From: Eubacteriales bacterium
GTDB taxonomy: Bacteria; Bacillota_A; Clostridia; Saccharofermentanales; DTU023
Direction of reading: 5' to 3'
Assembly: GCA_030532185.1 (NCBI GenBank)
Contig: JAUNLO010000003.1
Coordinates: 18,301 to 82,300, forward strand
DNA: 64,000 nt
The notes under the pieces: generated by a model
What the model was told of the DNA's origin: nothing
Database searches by the model: none
Seen by the model: only the letters and a program-made list of their open reading frames with translations
Part shown: piece after piece, positions 37,957 through 46,640 of the stretch
Position numbering within the stretch: position 1 is the stretch's first letter
Layout: the number at the start of each line of letters is the position of its first letter
Position numbers and translations under genes: made by a program

Positions 37957-38913
37957 GTGTTAGAAGTAAGAGTTCCAACTATTGAGTGCCTAAAACATAG
38001 TGATGATGGTTTCTACGGCAAGTATAGCTTTGAGCCCCTGGAAAGAGGTTATGGCACAACCCTAGGCAATGCCCTGCGTCGTGTCCTACTCTCTTCTTTG
38101 CCCGGTGCCGCGGTAACTGCCCTGCGTGTAGAAGATGTCTACCATGAATTTTCTACCATCCCTGGCGTGATTGAGGACATGACTGAGGTCATCCTCAACG
38201 TTAAAGGGATCCGGGCCCGCGTACATACTGATGGACCCAAGACGGTTCATTTCCAGGCCAAAAAGGGCCAGGAGGGTGAAGTAAAAGCCGGTGATATTGA
38301 GCATGATGATGAACTGGAAATCATGAATCCTGACCAGTTTATCTGCAACCTTAATGGTGATGCCGATGTGTACCTGGAGTTTACCTTTGCTCAAGGTGTA
38401 GGTTATAACAGTGCAGAAGATAATAAATGGCCCCATCAGCCTATCGGTGTTATTCCCATCGATGCCATCTTTAACCCTGTACGCAAGGTTAACTATACGG
38501 TTGAGAATACCCGGGTAGGTCAGAATACCGACTTCGATCGGCTGATTTTGGAAATCCAAACTGACGGTACCATCAATAGCACAGATGCCCTGTCCTATGC
38601 TGCTAAGCACTTGATTGATCATCTTAAGCCCTTTACAGTCCTGGATCATGACGCCCTCTCTAAAGTTGAGGTAGAAGAGCCTATCGAGGATATTCATGAC
38701 AAGGAACATGACACCATCATTGAAGATCTGGACTTTTCTGTGCGGACCTTCAACTGCCTGAAAAGAGCCAATATCAACACAGTGGGTGATCTGATTGCCC
38801 GTACTGAGGAAGATATGATGAAAGTCAGAAACCTTGGCAAAAAATCCCTGGAAGAAGTCATCTTGAAACTGGACGAATTAGGTCTGGAATTAGCGAAAGA
38901 AACTGAAGAGTAA
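37957..38913 (+). CDS. rpoA: DNA-directed RNA polymerase subunit alpha
   Basis: 318 residues. NTD (FEPLERGYGTTLGNALRRVLLSSLPG) for polymerase assembly; CTD from about 245 (TIIEDLDFSVRTFNCLKRAN, EEDMMKVRNLGKKSLEEV) for UP elements and activators. Start GTG 37957, six bases after AAGGAGG. Confidence 0.98.
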   Translation: MLEVRVPTIECLKHSDDGFYGKYSFEPLERGYGTTLGNALRRVLLSSLPGAAVTALRVEDVYHEFSTIPGVIEDMTEVILNVKGIRARVHTDGPKTVHFQAKKGQEGEVKAGDIEHDDELEIMNPDQFICNLNGDADVYLEFTFAQGVGYNSAEDNKWPHQPIGVIPIDAIFNPVRKVNYTVENTRVGQNTDFDRLILEIQTDGTINSTDALSYAAKHLIDHLKPFTVLDHDALSKVEVEEPIEDIHDKEHDTIIEDLDFSVRTFNCLKRANINTVGDLIARTEEDMMKVRNLGKKSLEEVILKLDELGLELAKETEE

Positions 38914-38942
38914 GCGGACCCCCGCGTTGGAGGAAGATATAA

Positions 38943-39467
38943 ATGTCTGGATATAGAAAGCTTAGTCGTAAGTCTGACCAGAGACGTGCCCTCTTAAAGA
39001 ATCAAGTCACGTCCCTCTTAGTCAATGGTCACTTGACGACTACGGATGCTCGGGCTGAAGAAGTTCAAAAAATTGCCGAGCGCCTGATTACCCTAGCAAT
39101 TAAAGAACATAAAAACTACGACAGCAAGGAAGTGGAAGTTTCCTCTGCCAAATTAGATGGTAAGGGCAAAAAACTCCTGGAGTCTCGTACTTCCAAGTCC
39201 GGTGCCCACTATGATGTGGTGCAACGTGAAAAAGGTACCAAGCTGGTACAGGTTGACCATCCTTCCCGCCTGGCTGCCCGTCGTCAGCTCCTGTCCTACA
39301 TGTACGAAATGAAGGACCAGGAAGGTAAGCGTATCAATACGGTTAACTACCTCTTTAACGAAGTAGCCCCCCGTTATGTTGATCGCAAGGGCGGTTACAC
39401 TCGGATTATTAAACTGGGTGCTCGTCGTGGTGATGGCGCTAATATGGTTAAACTGGAGCTAGTCTAG
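38943..39467 (+). CDS. rplQ: 50S ribosomal protein L17 with internal insertion
   Basis: 174 residues, whereas the common form is about 115-125. The start ([20 protein letters not shown]) and the end ([20 protein letters not shown]) are normal, but about 55 extra residues (roughly 60-115, [20 protein letters not shown] and onward) lie in the middle. Last gene of the alpha operon; a strong terminator follows. Confidence 0.94.
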   Translation: MSGYRKLSRKSDQRRALLKNQVTSLLVNGHLTTTDARAEEVQKIAERLITLAIKEHKNYDSKEVEVSSAKLDGKGKKLLESRTSKSGAHYDVVQREKGTKLVQVDHPSRLAARRQLLSYMYEMKDQEGKRINTVNYLFNEVAPRYVDRKGGYTRIIKLGARRGDGANMVKLELV

Positions 39468-39503
39468 TTTAACTGCCACACTTATTAACTGAAGTATTGT
39501 AGG

Positions 39504-39530
39504 AAAGGGCATCTCTTGGGATGCCCTTTT
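39504..39530 (+). terminator. Terminator of the ribosomal alpha operon
   Basis: AAAGGGCATC-TCTTGG-GATGCCCTTT plus T's. An ATG inside the 3' arm (39521) opens the next reading frame but cannot be the true start of the next gene. Confidence 0.85.
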
Positions 39531-39604
39531 CTAAACTAAGCGAAGTGTCCCGCCCAGGAGGATACTTCCCTCAAGTCCAGTATTGGCTATCTAAGGAGCA
39601 AAGC

Positions 39605-41410
39605 TTGACTAAGAAGTTCCAGGAAATGGTGCGCTTTTCTGACGTGTCTTATGCCTATAAGTCAGACCAGCAGAGCATACCGGCTATTCAAGACTTAAAT
39701 TTGGTCATTGACCAAGGGCAACACATAGCCATGATTGGCCACAATGGCTCAGGTAAGTCTACCTTTGCCCGTCTCTGTAATGCCCTGCTTTTACCTGACC
39801 AGGGGCAAATATTTCTTGCCGGTTTGCAGGCCGCCAGTATGGAAGATGTCTATGAGATTAGGCGCATTTGTGGCATGGTCTTCCAGAATCCGGACGATCA
39901 AATTGTCGCCTCCAGTCTGGAAGAAGATGTAGCTTTTGGACCGGAAAATCTGGGCTTGCCTACGGAAGAAATTCAGGAACGGGTGGAGCGCGCCTTAAAC
40001 AGGGTGGGCTTAGCGGCCTATGCACGCAAGTCTCCCCAGAATCTTTCCGGGGGCCAGAAGCAAAAACTTAGCATAGCTGGAGTTTTAGCCATGCAACCCA
40101 GCTGCCTGATTTTGGATGAGGCCAGCTCTATGTTGGATCCCCAAGCCGCCCTAGAACTCATGGACTTCGTCACAGACCTCTGCCGTAAGGAGGGCCTGAC
40201 TCTTATCAATATTACCCACAACATGGAAGAGGCCCTAAGGGCCGATCAAGTCTTTGTCATGAGCCAGGGCAAAGTTACCCTGTCCGGTAGCCCCCATGAA
40301 GTCTTCGCCCAGGCGGAAGCCTTAAGGCAAGAAAAGCTGATTATTCCTTTCTATTTGGGACTCTACCAGCAACTCAGAGCTAGCCTACCCCTCCTGCCTT
40401 ATCCCCAATCTCCCCAAGCCTTAATCGACACTTTGGCTGCACATATTCTGCCCCTTAGGCCCGAGCACAAGGAGGCTGTCCTTGCGACCTGGGCAGGGGA
40501 GCAAGGGGCAGGAAATAGAGGGGCAGGGGAGGGGGCTCCCAGCCTGATCGAGCTCCAAGATTTGTCCTATACCTATAATGCAAAATCCAGTATGGCCCAG
40601 CAGGTCCTCTTTGATATTAATTTGGAGATTAAACAAGGAGAAATTCTAGTCCTCTGTGGACATTCAGGTTCAGGTAAATCCACTCTTATTTCCCACCTCA
40701 ACGGAATATATAAGGCCCAAGAGGGCAGGGTTAAGGTTTTGGGCTATGACAGCCGCAATAAGGCGGATTTGGTGAAAATCCGCCAACTGGTCGGCCTGGT
40801 CTTCCAGTATCCGGAAAAACAACTGTTTGCGGAGACGGTGTTCGAGGACATAGCCTTTGGCCTTCGTCAGCAGAAGCTGGAGGAAGAGCTGATTGCAGAC
40901 CGGGTTAAAGAGGTAGCTGAGCTCCTGGATTTAGCCCCTGGGCTCCTGACCCGGTCCCCCTTCGAGCTTTCGGGTGGCCAACAGCGGAGGGTGGCGATTG
41001 CCGGTGTTCTAGCCATGCAACCTGAGGTCTTGGTTTTAGATGAGCCGGCGGCCGGTTTAGACCCCCAAGCTCGCCAGGCCATGCTGGATGAAATTAAAGC
41101 TCTCAACCGCCAAGGTAAGACCATAGTCATGGTTACCCATAATATGGAAGATGCGGCCTACCTGGCAGACCGCATTGCCGTTATGGCCCAGGGGAGGATC
41201 TTAGCCGTGGACCGGCCTGAAGTCATCTTCCGCCAGGAAGAACTTTTAGCCCAGTCCGGCCTAGCCCTGCCGGCCAGCCTGGCCTTTGCCCAAGATTTGA
41301 GCCAGGCATTGGCCATGCCTGTAAGTTTTTTGAGCCTGCCCGAGGCTAGCCACAAGTTGCAAAGCTTGATTAGCTTCAAGGCAGAGCTGGCGGGTGGAGA
41401 GGAGCTATAG
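39605..41410 (+). CDS. ecfA: Fused ECF transporter ATPase (EcfA1-EcfA2)
   Basis: Two complete ABC ATPases in one chain of about 601 residues; together with EcfT they energise ECF vitamin/metal importers through exchangeable S components. Domain 1: GHNGSGKST (about 45-53), LSGGQKQKLSIAGVLAMQ, LILDEASSMLDP. Domain 2: GHSGSGKST (about 352-360), LSGGQQRRVAIAGVLAMQ, LVLDEPAAGLDP. The linker holds a G/A-rich repeat (EQGAGNRGAGEGAPS). The frame opens at 39521 inside the upstream terminator, so TTG 39605, six bases after AAGGAG, is the better start; ATG 39626 is an alternative. Most Bacillota encode two separate genes. Confidence 0.9.
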   Translation: MTKKFQEMVRFSDVSYAYKSDQQSIPAIQDLNLVIDQGQHIAMIGHNGSGKSTFARLCNALLLPDQGQIFLAGLQAASMEDVYEIRRICGMVFQNPDDQIVASSLEEDVAFGPENLGLPTEEIQERVERALNRVGLAAYARKSPQNLSGGQKQKLSIAGVLAMQPSCLILDEASSMLDPQAALELMDFVTDLCRKEGLTLINITHNMEEALRADQVFVMSQGKVTLSGSPHEVFAQAEALRQEKLIIPFYLGLYQQLRASLPLLPYPQSPQALIDTLAAHILPLRPEHKEAVLATWAGEQGAGNRGAGEGAPSLIELQDLSYTYNAKSSMAQQVLFDINLEIKQGEILVLCGHSGSGKSTLISHLNGIYKAQEGRVKVLGYDSRNKADLVKIRQLVGLVFQYPEKQLFAETVFEDIAFGLRQQKLEEELIADRVKEVAELLDLAPGLLTRSPFELSGGQQRRVAIAGVLAMQPEVLVLDEPAAGLDPQARQAMLDEIKALNRQGKTIVMVTHNMEDAAYLADRIAVMAQGRILAVDRPEVIFRQEELLAQSGLALPASLAFAQDLSQALAMPVSFLSLPEASHKLQSLISFKAELAGGEEL

Positions 41411-41411
41411 C

Positions 41412-42224
41412 ATGTTTGAAAACTCCAATTTAGGGCAGTACATCCCTCTCGATTCCTTTTTACATAAGTTGGACCCCCGCATTAAACTCCTGGCCCTGGT
41501 GGCTTTTATTATCGTGGTCATTATCAGCAGGTCGCCGGTCGGTATCCTAGCCCTCACTGGCCTGGCTATCCTCTGCTTACTCTTGTCCCGTATCCGCTGG
41601 GGAGAGGCCCTGCGCAGCATGAAACCCCTGCTGCCCCTCTTAATTTTAGCCTTCCTCATCAATCTTTTAGTCACGGAGGCAGGGGACCCCTTGATCTTTA
41701 GCTGGCACTTCCTCAAGATTAGCCAGAAAAGTTTGACTAATGCCTGGGTCATGACCCTCCGCATTGCCTCCCTGATCTTTGTGTCCAATCTCTTCCTCAG
41801 TCTGACCACCACGGCCATGGAGCTCAGTAATGGTATGACTAGCCTTCTGTCGCCCTTAAGTCGTATTGGTCTGCCCGTGCAGGATATGGGCATGATGATG
41901 TCCATAGCCCTGCGTTACATCCCTAGCCTGATGACGGAAACTGATAACCTCATGAAGGCCCAGTCCTCGCGGGGGGCCAACTATGATACGGGAGGTTTGC
42001 TCCTCCGCCTGAAGGGCCTGGTGGCCGTGATGGTTCCTCTCTTTATTTCCTCTTTCCGCCAGGCGGAAGTCTTGGCCGAGGCCATGGAGGCTAGGGCCTA
42101 CCGGTCAGATATCCGGCGGGGTAAATTACACCCCCTGGTCTTAGAGACCAAGGATTACTTGTTCTTCTTGCTATTTCTAGCCCTCTTGGTGGCCATTGCG
42201 GTATGGGATCGAATTTTGTTGTAA
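41412..42224 (+). CDS. ecfT: ECF transporter transmembrane component EcfT
   Basis: 270-residue membrane protein with about five hydrophobic segments and the two coupling-helix motifs SSRGANYD (about 190) and EARAYRSD (about 228), which dock on the two ATPase domains. GAGGAG before ATG 41412 sets the start; an upstream in-frame start overlapping the ATPase gene is less likely. No S component lies in the window, so this is probably the shared group II module. truA follows, as in many Bacillota. Confidence 0.92.
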   Translation: MFENSNLGQYIPLDSFLHKLDPRIKLLALVAFIIVVIISRSPVGILALTGLAILCLLLSRIRWGEALRSMKPLLPLLILAFLINLLVTEAGDPLIFSWHFLKISQKSLTNAWVMTLRIASLIFVSNLFLSLTTTAMELSNGMTSLLSPLSRIGLPVQDMGMMMSIALRYIPSLMTETDNLMKAQSSRGANYDTGGLLLRLKGLVAVMVPLFISSFRQAEVLAEAMEARAYRSDIRRGKLHPLVLETKDYLFFLLFLALLVAIAVWDRILL

Positions 42225-42274
42225 AGCAGGTTGAGCTCGCGGGGAAGGCAGTTGCTCCTTTAGGGGAGGAGCAA

Positions 42275-43120
42275 GTGGCGGGGGACCTCCGGCATTATGC
42301 CCTCCTTCTATCCTATGAGGGGGCGGCTTTCCATGGCTGGCAAGACCAGGATAATGCTCTGACGGTCCAGGCTGTCCTGCGCTCAGCCTGGCGAGACTTG
42401 AGCGGGGAGGACCTGCATTTTCAAGGCTCCTCTCGTACAGATGCCGGGGTCTCGGCCCGGGGCCATGTTTCCAATTTTGCCAGCCGTAGCCCCATACCGA
42501 GTGACCGCCTGGCCCGAGTCCTCAACGGCTATTTACCTGCTACCGTCAGAGTGCGCGAAGTCCGGCCGGTGTCCCCTGACTTTCATGCCCGCTACCAGGC
42601 CGGAGGGAAACTTTATGTCTATCGGCTCTTCAATCAGCCCTACGCTTCGGCCCTTTTAGGCCGTTTGACCTGCCATGCCCCACAGAAGCTCAACTTGGAG
42701 GCTATGCAGGAGGCCGCTGACTACTTGTGCGGCGAGCATGACTTTACCGCCTTCATGGATCAGGGATCGGTGGTACGTAAGACCAAGAGGCGGCTAGACC
42801 GTTTAGAAGTTATTCCTGACCCCCTCCTGCCTGTGCTAAACCTGGTCTGTTTAGGACCGGCTTTTCTCTACCATCAAGTGAGAATCTTGGCGGGTAGCCT
42901 CTATTACGTGGGCCAGGGGAAACTGAAACTGGCCACAGTTAAGCGGGCCTTAGCAGACAAGGACCGTAAACTTTTAGGTAAAACCATGCCTCCCCAAGGT
43001 CTGTGTTTGGAAAGGGTTTTTTATCCCCAGGCAGTTTTTGGTCAAGATAGTCTGGAAGATTATGCATATTTAAGGCAAGCCAGTCGCCAAGAGCTCTGGC
43101 AACAAATCCGTTTAGGCTAA
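42275..43120 (+). CDS. truA: tRNA pseudouridine(38-40) synthase TruA
   Basis: 281 residues; makes pseudouridine at 38-40 in the tRNA anticodon stem. Core starts RHYALLLSYEGAAFHGWQ, catalytic Asp is in GSSRTDAGVSARGHVSNF, and YHQVRILAGSLYYVG lies in the C-terminal half. The frame is open from ATG 42203 inside ecfT, but GTG 42275, right after GGGGAGGAG, gives the standard N-terminus and is preferred. Confidence 0.93.
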   Translation: MAGDLRHYALLLSYEGAAFHGWQDQDNALTVQAVLRSAWRDLSGEDLHFQGSSRTDAGVSARGHVSNFASRSPIPSDRLARVLNGYLPATVRVREVRPVSPDFHARYQAGGKLYVYRLFNQPYASALLGRLTCHAPQKLNLEAMQEAADYLCGEHDFTAFMDQGSVVRKTKRRLDRLEVIPDPLLPVLNLVCLGPAFLYHQVRILAGSLYYVGQGKLKLATVKRALADKDRKLLGKTMPPQGLCLERVFYPQAVFGQDSLEDYAYLRQASRQELWQQIRLG

Positions 43121-43275
43121 GATTCAGAAGCAGCGTCGGTATTTTGCTGGTAATTGGACTGCGGGGATCTCTAAGTCAAGTACCCTGTTGGCAGTTTTAG
43201 TTAAAAGCACCGCTGGCATCTTTGCCCCGCTAAGCTTAGAATGAGGCAAACAGTGAAAGCAGGTATTGCTGACTT

Positions 43276-44742
43276 ATGAGTAAATCCCGTCTGAGTGAGC
43301 GTAATGTTTCTATGCTCACGGACTTCTATGAACTGACCATGTCCAACGGTTATTTGCAATTGGGTTTGGAAAACCAAATTGTTATCTTCGACCTCTTCTT
43401 CCGGGCAATTCCGGAAAAAGGGGGCTATGCCATTATGGCGGGCCTGGAGCAGGCTATCGACTATCTGGCCAATCTCAGCTTCAGTGACGAAGATATAGCC
43501 TATTTGAGATCTCTCGATACCTTTTCAGACGAATTTCTCAACTACTTAGCTGATTTTAAATTCTCCTGCGATGTCTGGGCCTTTGAGGAAGGGGTACCTA
43601 TCTTCCCCGGTGAGCCCATTGTTAAGGTTAGGGGGCCCCTGCCACAAGCCCAAATGGTAGAGACCATGCTCCTTTTGACCATTAACCACCAGTCTTTAAT
43701 TGCCACTAAATCTACCCGCATTGTGAGAGCCGCCCATGGTCGCCCTGTTATGGAATTTGGTGCTCGTAGGGCCCAAGGCTATGATGCCTCAGTCCTGGGT
43801 GCCCGCGCTGCCTACATTGGGGGTGTGGCCGGTACATCCTGTACTCTGGCGGGACAGCAGTTTGGCATCCTACCCCTGGGCACCATGGCCCACTCTTGGG
43901 TCCAGTGCTTCCCCACGGAATACGAGGCTTTTAAGGCCTATGCCCTCAACTATCCGGATAACTGCCAGCTGTTAGTGGATACCTACAACACCCTCCACTC
44001 CGGCCTGCCTAATGCTATAAAGGTGGCTAAGGAGGTCTTAAAACCTATGGGCAAGAGGCTAAAGGCAGTCCGCATAGACTCCGGTGACCTGACCTATCTC
44101 AGCATGGAAGCCCGCAAGCTTTTAGATGCCCATGGCTTAGAAGATTGCGGCATCACCCTGTCCAACTCCATGGATGAATACACCATCCAGGAAATCCTGC
44201 GCCAGGGAGCAGAGGTCAATTCCTTCGGGGTAGGGGAGCGGCTGATTACCTCTAAGGCCGAACCCGTCTTTGGCGGTGTTTATAAACTCTCTGCAGTTTA
44301 CCAGGAGGGTGTCAGCATTCCGCGCATGAAATTCTCTGACAACCCGGAGAAGATTACCAACCCTGGTAACAAAGAGGTTTGGCGCTTCTACGACCGTGAG
44401 ACAGGCTTTGCCCTGGCGGATCTCATCAGCTTGGCGGGTGAGGAAATAGACTCCCGCCATCCTTATACTATTTTTGACCCCCTGCACACCTGGAAACAGA
44501 AGACTTTGACAAATTTCACTGCCGTGAAAATGCTCAAGCCCATATTTGTCCAGGGACAGTGTGTTTATGAAATCCCCAGCCTAGAAGTGGTCAGAGAGCG
44601 TTGTGCCAGTGAATTAGCCAAGTTGTGGGACTCCATCCGCCGCTTCGAAAATCCCCAAATTTATTATGTAGACCTTTCCTATGACCTCTGGGAGCTGAAG
44701 GAGAAGATGTTGGCTGACCAAGCAGGAGCAGCTCATCAATAG
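43276..44742 (+). CDS. pncB: Nicotinate phosphoribosyltransferase
   Basis: 488 residues; joins nicotinate and PRPP to nicotinate mononucleotide in the NAD salvage pathway. LTDFYELTMSNGYLQLGL at the N-terminus, EFGARRAQGYDASVLGARAA, the histidine region GTMAHSWVQCF and RIDSGDL are characteristic of the Gram-positive form. The 155-base upstream gap holds a possible promoter CTGGCA-18-TAGAAT (43213-43242). No NAD-pathway neighbour is present. Confidence 0.93.
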   Translation: MSKSRLSERNVSMLTDFYELTMSNGYLQLGLENQIVIFDLFFRAIPEKGGYAIMAGLEQAIDYLANLSFSDEDIAYLRSLDTFSDEFLNYLADFKFSCDVWAFEEGVPIFPGEPIVKVRGPLPQAQMVETMLLLTINHQSLIATKSTRIVRAAHGRPVMEFGARRAQGYDASVLGARAAYIGGVAGTSCTLAGQQFGILPLGTMAHSWVQCFPTEYEAFKAYALNYPDNCQLLVDTYNTLHSGLPNAIKVAKEVLKPMGKRLKAVRIDSGDLTYLSMEARKLLDAHGLEDCGITLSNSMDEYTIQEILRQGAEVNSFGVGERLITSKAEPVFGGVYKLSAVYQEGVSIPRMKFSDNPEKITNPGNKEVWRFYDRETGFALADLISLAGEEIDSRHPYTIFDPLHTWKQKTLTNFTAVKMLKPIFVQGQCVYEIPSLEVVRERCASELAKLWDSIRRFENPQIYYVDLSYDLWELKEKMLADQAGAAHQ

Positions 44743-44826
44743 GCACAATTTATATTCAGCTAAATAGTAATTTATAAAAAGGGGGCAGGCAGACGGGCTA
44801 CTTGCTTGACTTTGCCTCGTAAACTA

Positions 44827-44887
44827 ATTGGCTCTCCTAGCCAAATTGTCTGACAAATAGCTAAAATTTAGAAATAATTTTCTAAAT
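44827..44887. repeat. Cluster of dyads between pncB and the DUF3798 gene
   Basis: Three adjacent inverted repeats: TTGGCT-CTCCT-AGCCAA (44827-44845 area), TTGTC-T-GACAA (44846-44856) and ATTTAGAAA-TAAT-TTTCTAAAT (44866-44887). They lie just upstream of a good promoter and may be operators or an AT-rich terminator for pncB. Confidence 0.5.
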
Positions 44888-44902
44888 AAATTGTTAAAAT
44901 GT

Positions 44903-44932
44903 TTGACAAGTCCTGACTCCGTGCAGTAATAT
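44903..44932 (+). promoter_or_regulatory. Promoter of the DUF3798 gene
   Basis: Perfect TTGACA (44903-44908), 18-base spacer, TAATAT (44927-44932). The leader to the ATG is about 70 bases and ends with GATGGAGG. Confidence 0.65.
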
Positions 44933-45007
44933 TTGAGCAACCTGGTTATTCAGTGTGTATAAAAATATGCATAAACATACTGGAAACCAAAAGATGGAGG
45001 TTCATTT

Positions 45008-46333
45008 ATGAAGAAAAAACTCAGCCTATTGTTAGCTCTGATTCTGCTACTCGGTGTTTTTGCAGCACCCACTCTGATGTTTGCTGAAACTGAAGAAGAG
45101 CCCAAATCCCTTAAGGATGTACCTGATTGGGATGGTACCGAAGCCGAATTCCACATTGGTATCGTTACTGGTACTGTATCCCAGAGTGAGGATGACCTGC
45201 GTGGTGCTGAAGAACTCATCCGCCGCTATGGTGACAGTAAAGAAGGTGGTATGATTACCCACCTGACTTACCCGGACAACTTTATGTCAGAGCAAGAAAC
45301 CACTATCTCCCAGATCGTGGGTTTGGCTGATGACCCTCTGATGAAGGTTATCGTGGTTAACCAATCCGTACCTGGTACAGCAGCAGCTTTCAACCAAATC
45401 CGGGAATTCCGTGATGACGTTCTGCTACTCGCCGGTGAATCTCACGAAGACCCCACCGTTATCACTCCCGCAGCCGACTACTGCGTTTCCGTTGACAAGG
45501 TTGGCCAAGGTTATCTGATGCCTTACGCTGCTAAAGAGCTCGGCGCCAAGACCTTTGTTCACGTTTCCTTCCCCCGTCACTTAAGCCAAGAAATCATGGC
45601 TCAGCGCCACGCTATTCTGGCCGCTTCCTGCGAAGAATTAGGTATCGAATTCTCCGACGAAACCGCACCCGACCCCATGTCCGATATCGGTATCCCCGGC
45701 GCCCAGCAGTTCATTCTGGAACACATGGAGTCCTGGGTTGACAAATATGGTAAGGACACCGCTTTCTTCTGTACCAACGACGCTGAAACTGAGCCTATGC
45801 TGAAAAAGGTTGCTGAACTCGGCGCCCTCTTCATCGAAGCTGACCTGCCCAGCCCCCTCATGGGTTATCCTGGTGCCTTCGGTATCGAGCTTAAAGACGT
45901 GGCCGGTGATTGGCCCGCCATCCTCAAGAGAGTTGAAGAGTCTGTTGTTGAAGCAGGCGGTGGTGAGCGCATGGGTACTTGGGCTTACTCCTTCGGCTTT
46001 ACCTGCACAGCTGGTTTAGGCGAATTCGGTAAGCGCGTAGTTGAAGGCGTTTACGAAAAGGATCCTGAGACTGAAACCTATAAACCTGAAGACGTTCTGG
46101 CTTGCTTCGAAGAATATACCCCCGGCAGTAAGTGGACTGGTGGTTACTTCATGAATACCACAGGCGAAGAGCCCGAACCCTGGAAGAACTTCTACCTGGT
46201 ATCCCAAGACCTCTACGTCTTAGGCAAGGGCTTCTTAGGCCTCGATGAAGTTGAAGTACCTCAGAAATATCGTGAGCTGGCTTACGAAGTTAAGACCCAA
46301 GAAGAACTGGAAGCTGAGGCTGAAGGTAACTAA
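45008..46333 (+). CDS. DUF3798 periplasmic-binding-protein-like secreted protein
   Basis: 441 residues. A clear signal peptide (KKKLSLLLALILLLGVFAAP, cleavage after about MFA) without a lipobox cysteine, then an alpha/beta type I binding-protein fold: FHIGIVTGTVSQSEDDLRGA, DDPLMKVIVVNQSVPGTAAAF, FVHVSFPRHLSQE, AFFCTNDAETEPMLKKV, YPGAFGIEL. I recognise this as DUF3798, for which I know no assigned ligand. The ABC ATPase and two permeases downstream make it the probable substrate-binding subunit. A free, non-lipidated binding protein is unusual in a monoderm. It has its own promoter and terminator, fitting high expression. Confidence 0.82.
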   Translation: MKKKLSLLLALILLLGVFAAPTLMFAETEEEPKSLKDVPDWDGTEAEFHIGIVTGTVSQSEDDLRGAEELIRRYGDSKEGGMITHLTYPDNFMSEQETTISQIVGLADDPLMKVIVVNQSVPGTAAAFNQIREFRDDVLLLAGESHEDPTVITPAADYCVSVDKVGQGYLMPYAAKELGAKTFVHVSFPRHLSQEIMAQRHAILAASCEELGIEFSDETAPDPMSDIGIPGAQQFILEHMESWVDKYGKDTAFFCTNDAETEPMLKKVAELGALFIEADLPSPLMGYPGAFGIELKDVAGDWPAILKRVEESVVEAGGGERMGTWAYSFGFTCTAGLGEFGKRVVEGVYEKDPETETYKPEDVLACFEEYTPGSKWTGGYFMNTTGEEPEPWKNFYLVSQDLYVLGKGFLGLDEVEVPQKYRELAYEVKTQEELEAEAEGN

Positions 46334-46368
46334 GTCTTAGTGCGCACTCCGCATAAGGATTAATGTAT

Positions 46369-46400
46369 AGCCCTGTGCCTGCCTGGTGCAGGGCTTTTTA
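46369..46400 (+). terminator. Terminator after the DUF3798 gene
   Basis: AGCCCTG with CAGGGCT, extended inward by four pairs (two wobble), followed by TTTTTA. Confidence 0.75.
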
Positions 46401-46459
46401 TGCAAACAGTCTGGTCATATAGACAAAATATATTGACATTTTTGTAAAAGTTTAGCTAT

Positions 46460-46488
46460 TTGACACTAGAGATTGATAAGCTTAAAAT
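46460..46488 (+). promoter_or_regulatory. Strong promoter of the ABC transporter operon
   Basis: Perfect TTGACA (46460-46465), exact 17-base spacer, TAAAAT (46483-46488). A second TTGACA at 46433 has no good -10. Confidence 0.68.
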
Positions 46489-46640
46489 TTGTCCTGTAGC
46501 ATGCTTATTAAATTTATTTTAGGTCAAAATCCACCTGGCACAAGGCTAGGTGAGTAAGAGTAAATTAGGCGGGGGATACCTTGTTTTACTAGGATACTCC
46601 GCCTTATTTAGATAAAACAAACGTATAGAAAGAGGTGCTT

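Larger units (their letters stand above)
46334..46640. other. Intergenic control region between binding protein and ABC genes
   Basis: 307 bases without a gene. It contains the terminator at 46369, a near-consensus promoter at 46460, and a hairpin at 46562-46612 (AAAT-T-AGGCGG with CCGCCT-T-ATTT) just before the ATPase gene, which may act on the ABC transcript. Confidence 0.6.

Noticed and set aside
39521..39604. Upstream ATG start for the fused EcfA
   Set aside because: It sits in the 3' arm of the rplQ terminator, and the added residues are not ABC-like.
42203..42274. Longer TruA starting inside ecfT
   Set aside because: The 24 extra residues do not resemble TruA, and GGGGAGGAG directly precedes GTG 42275.
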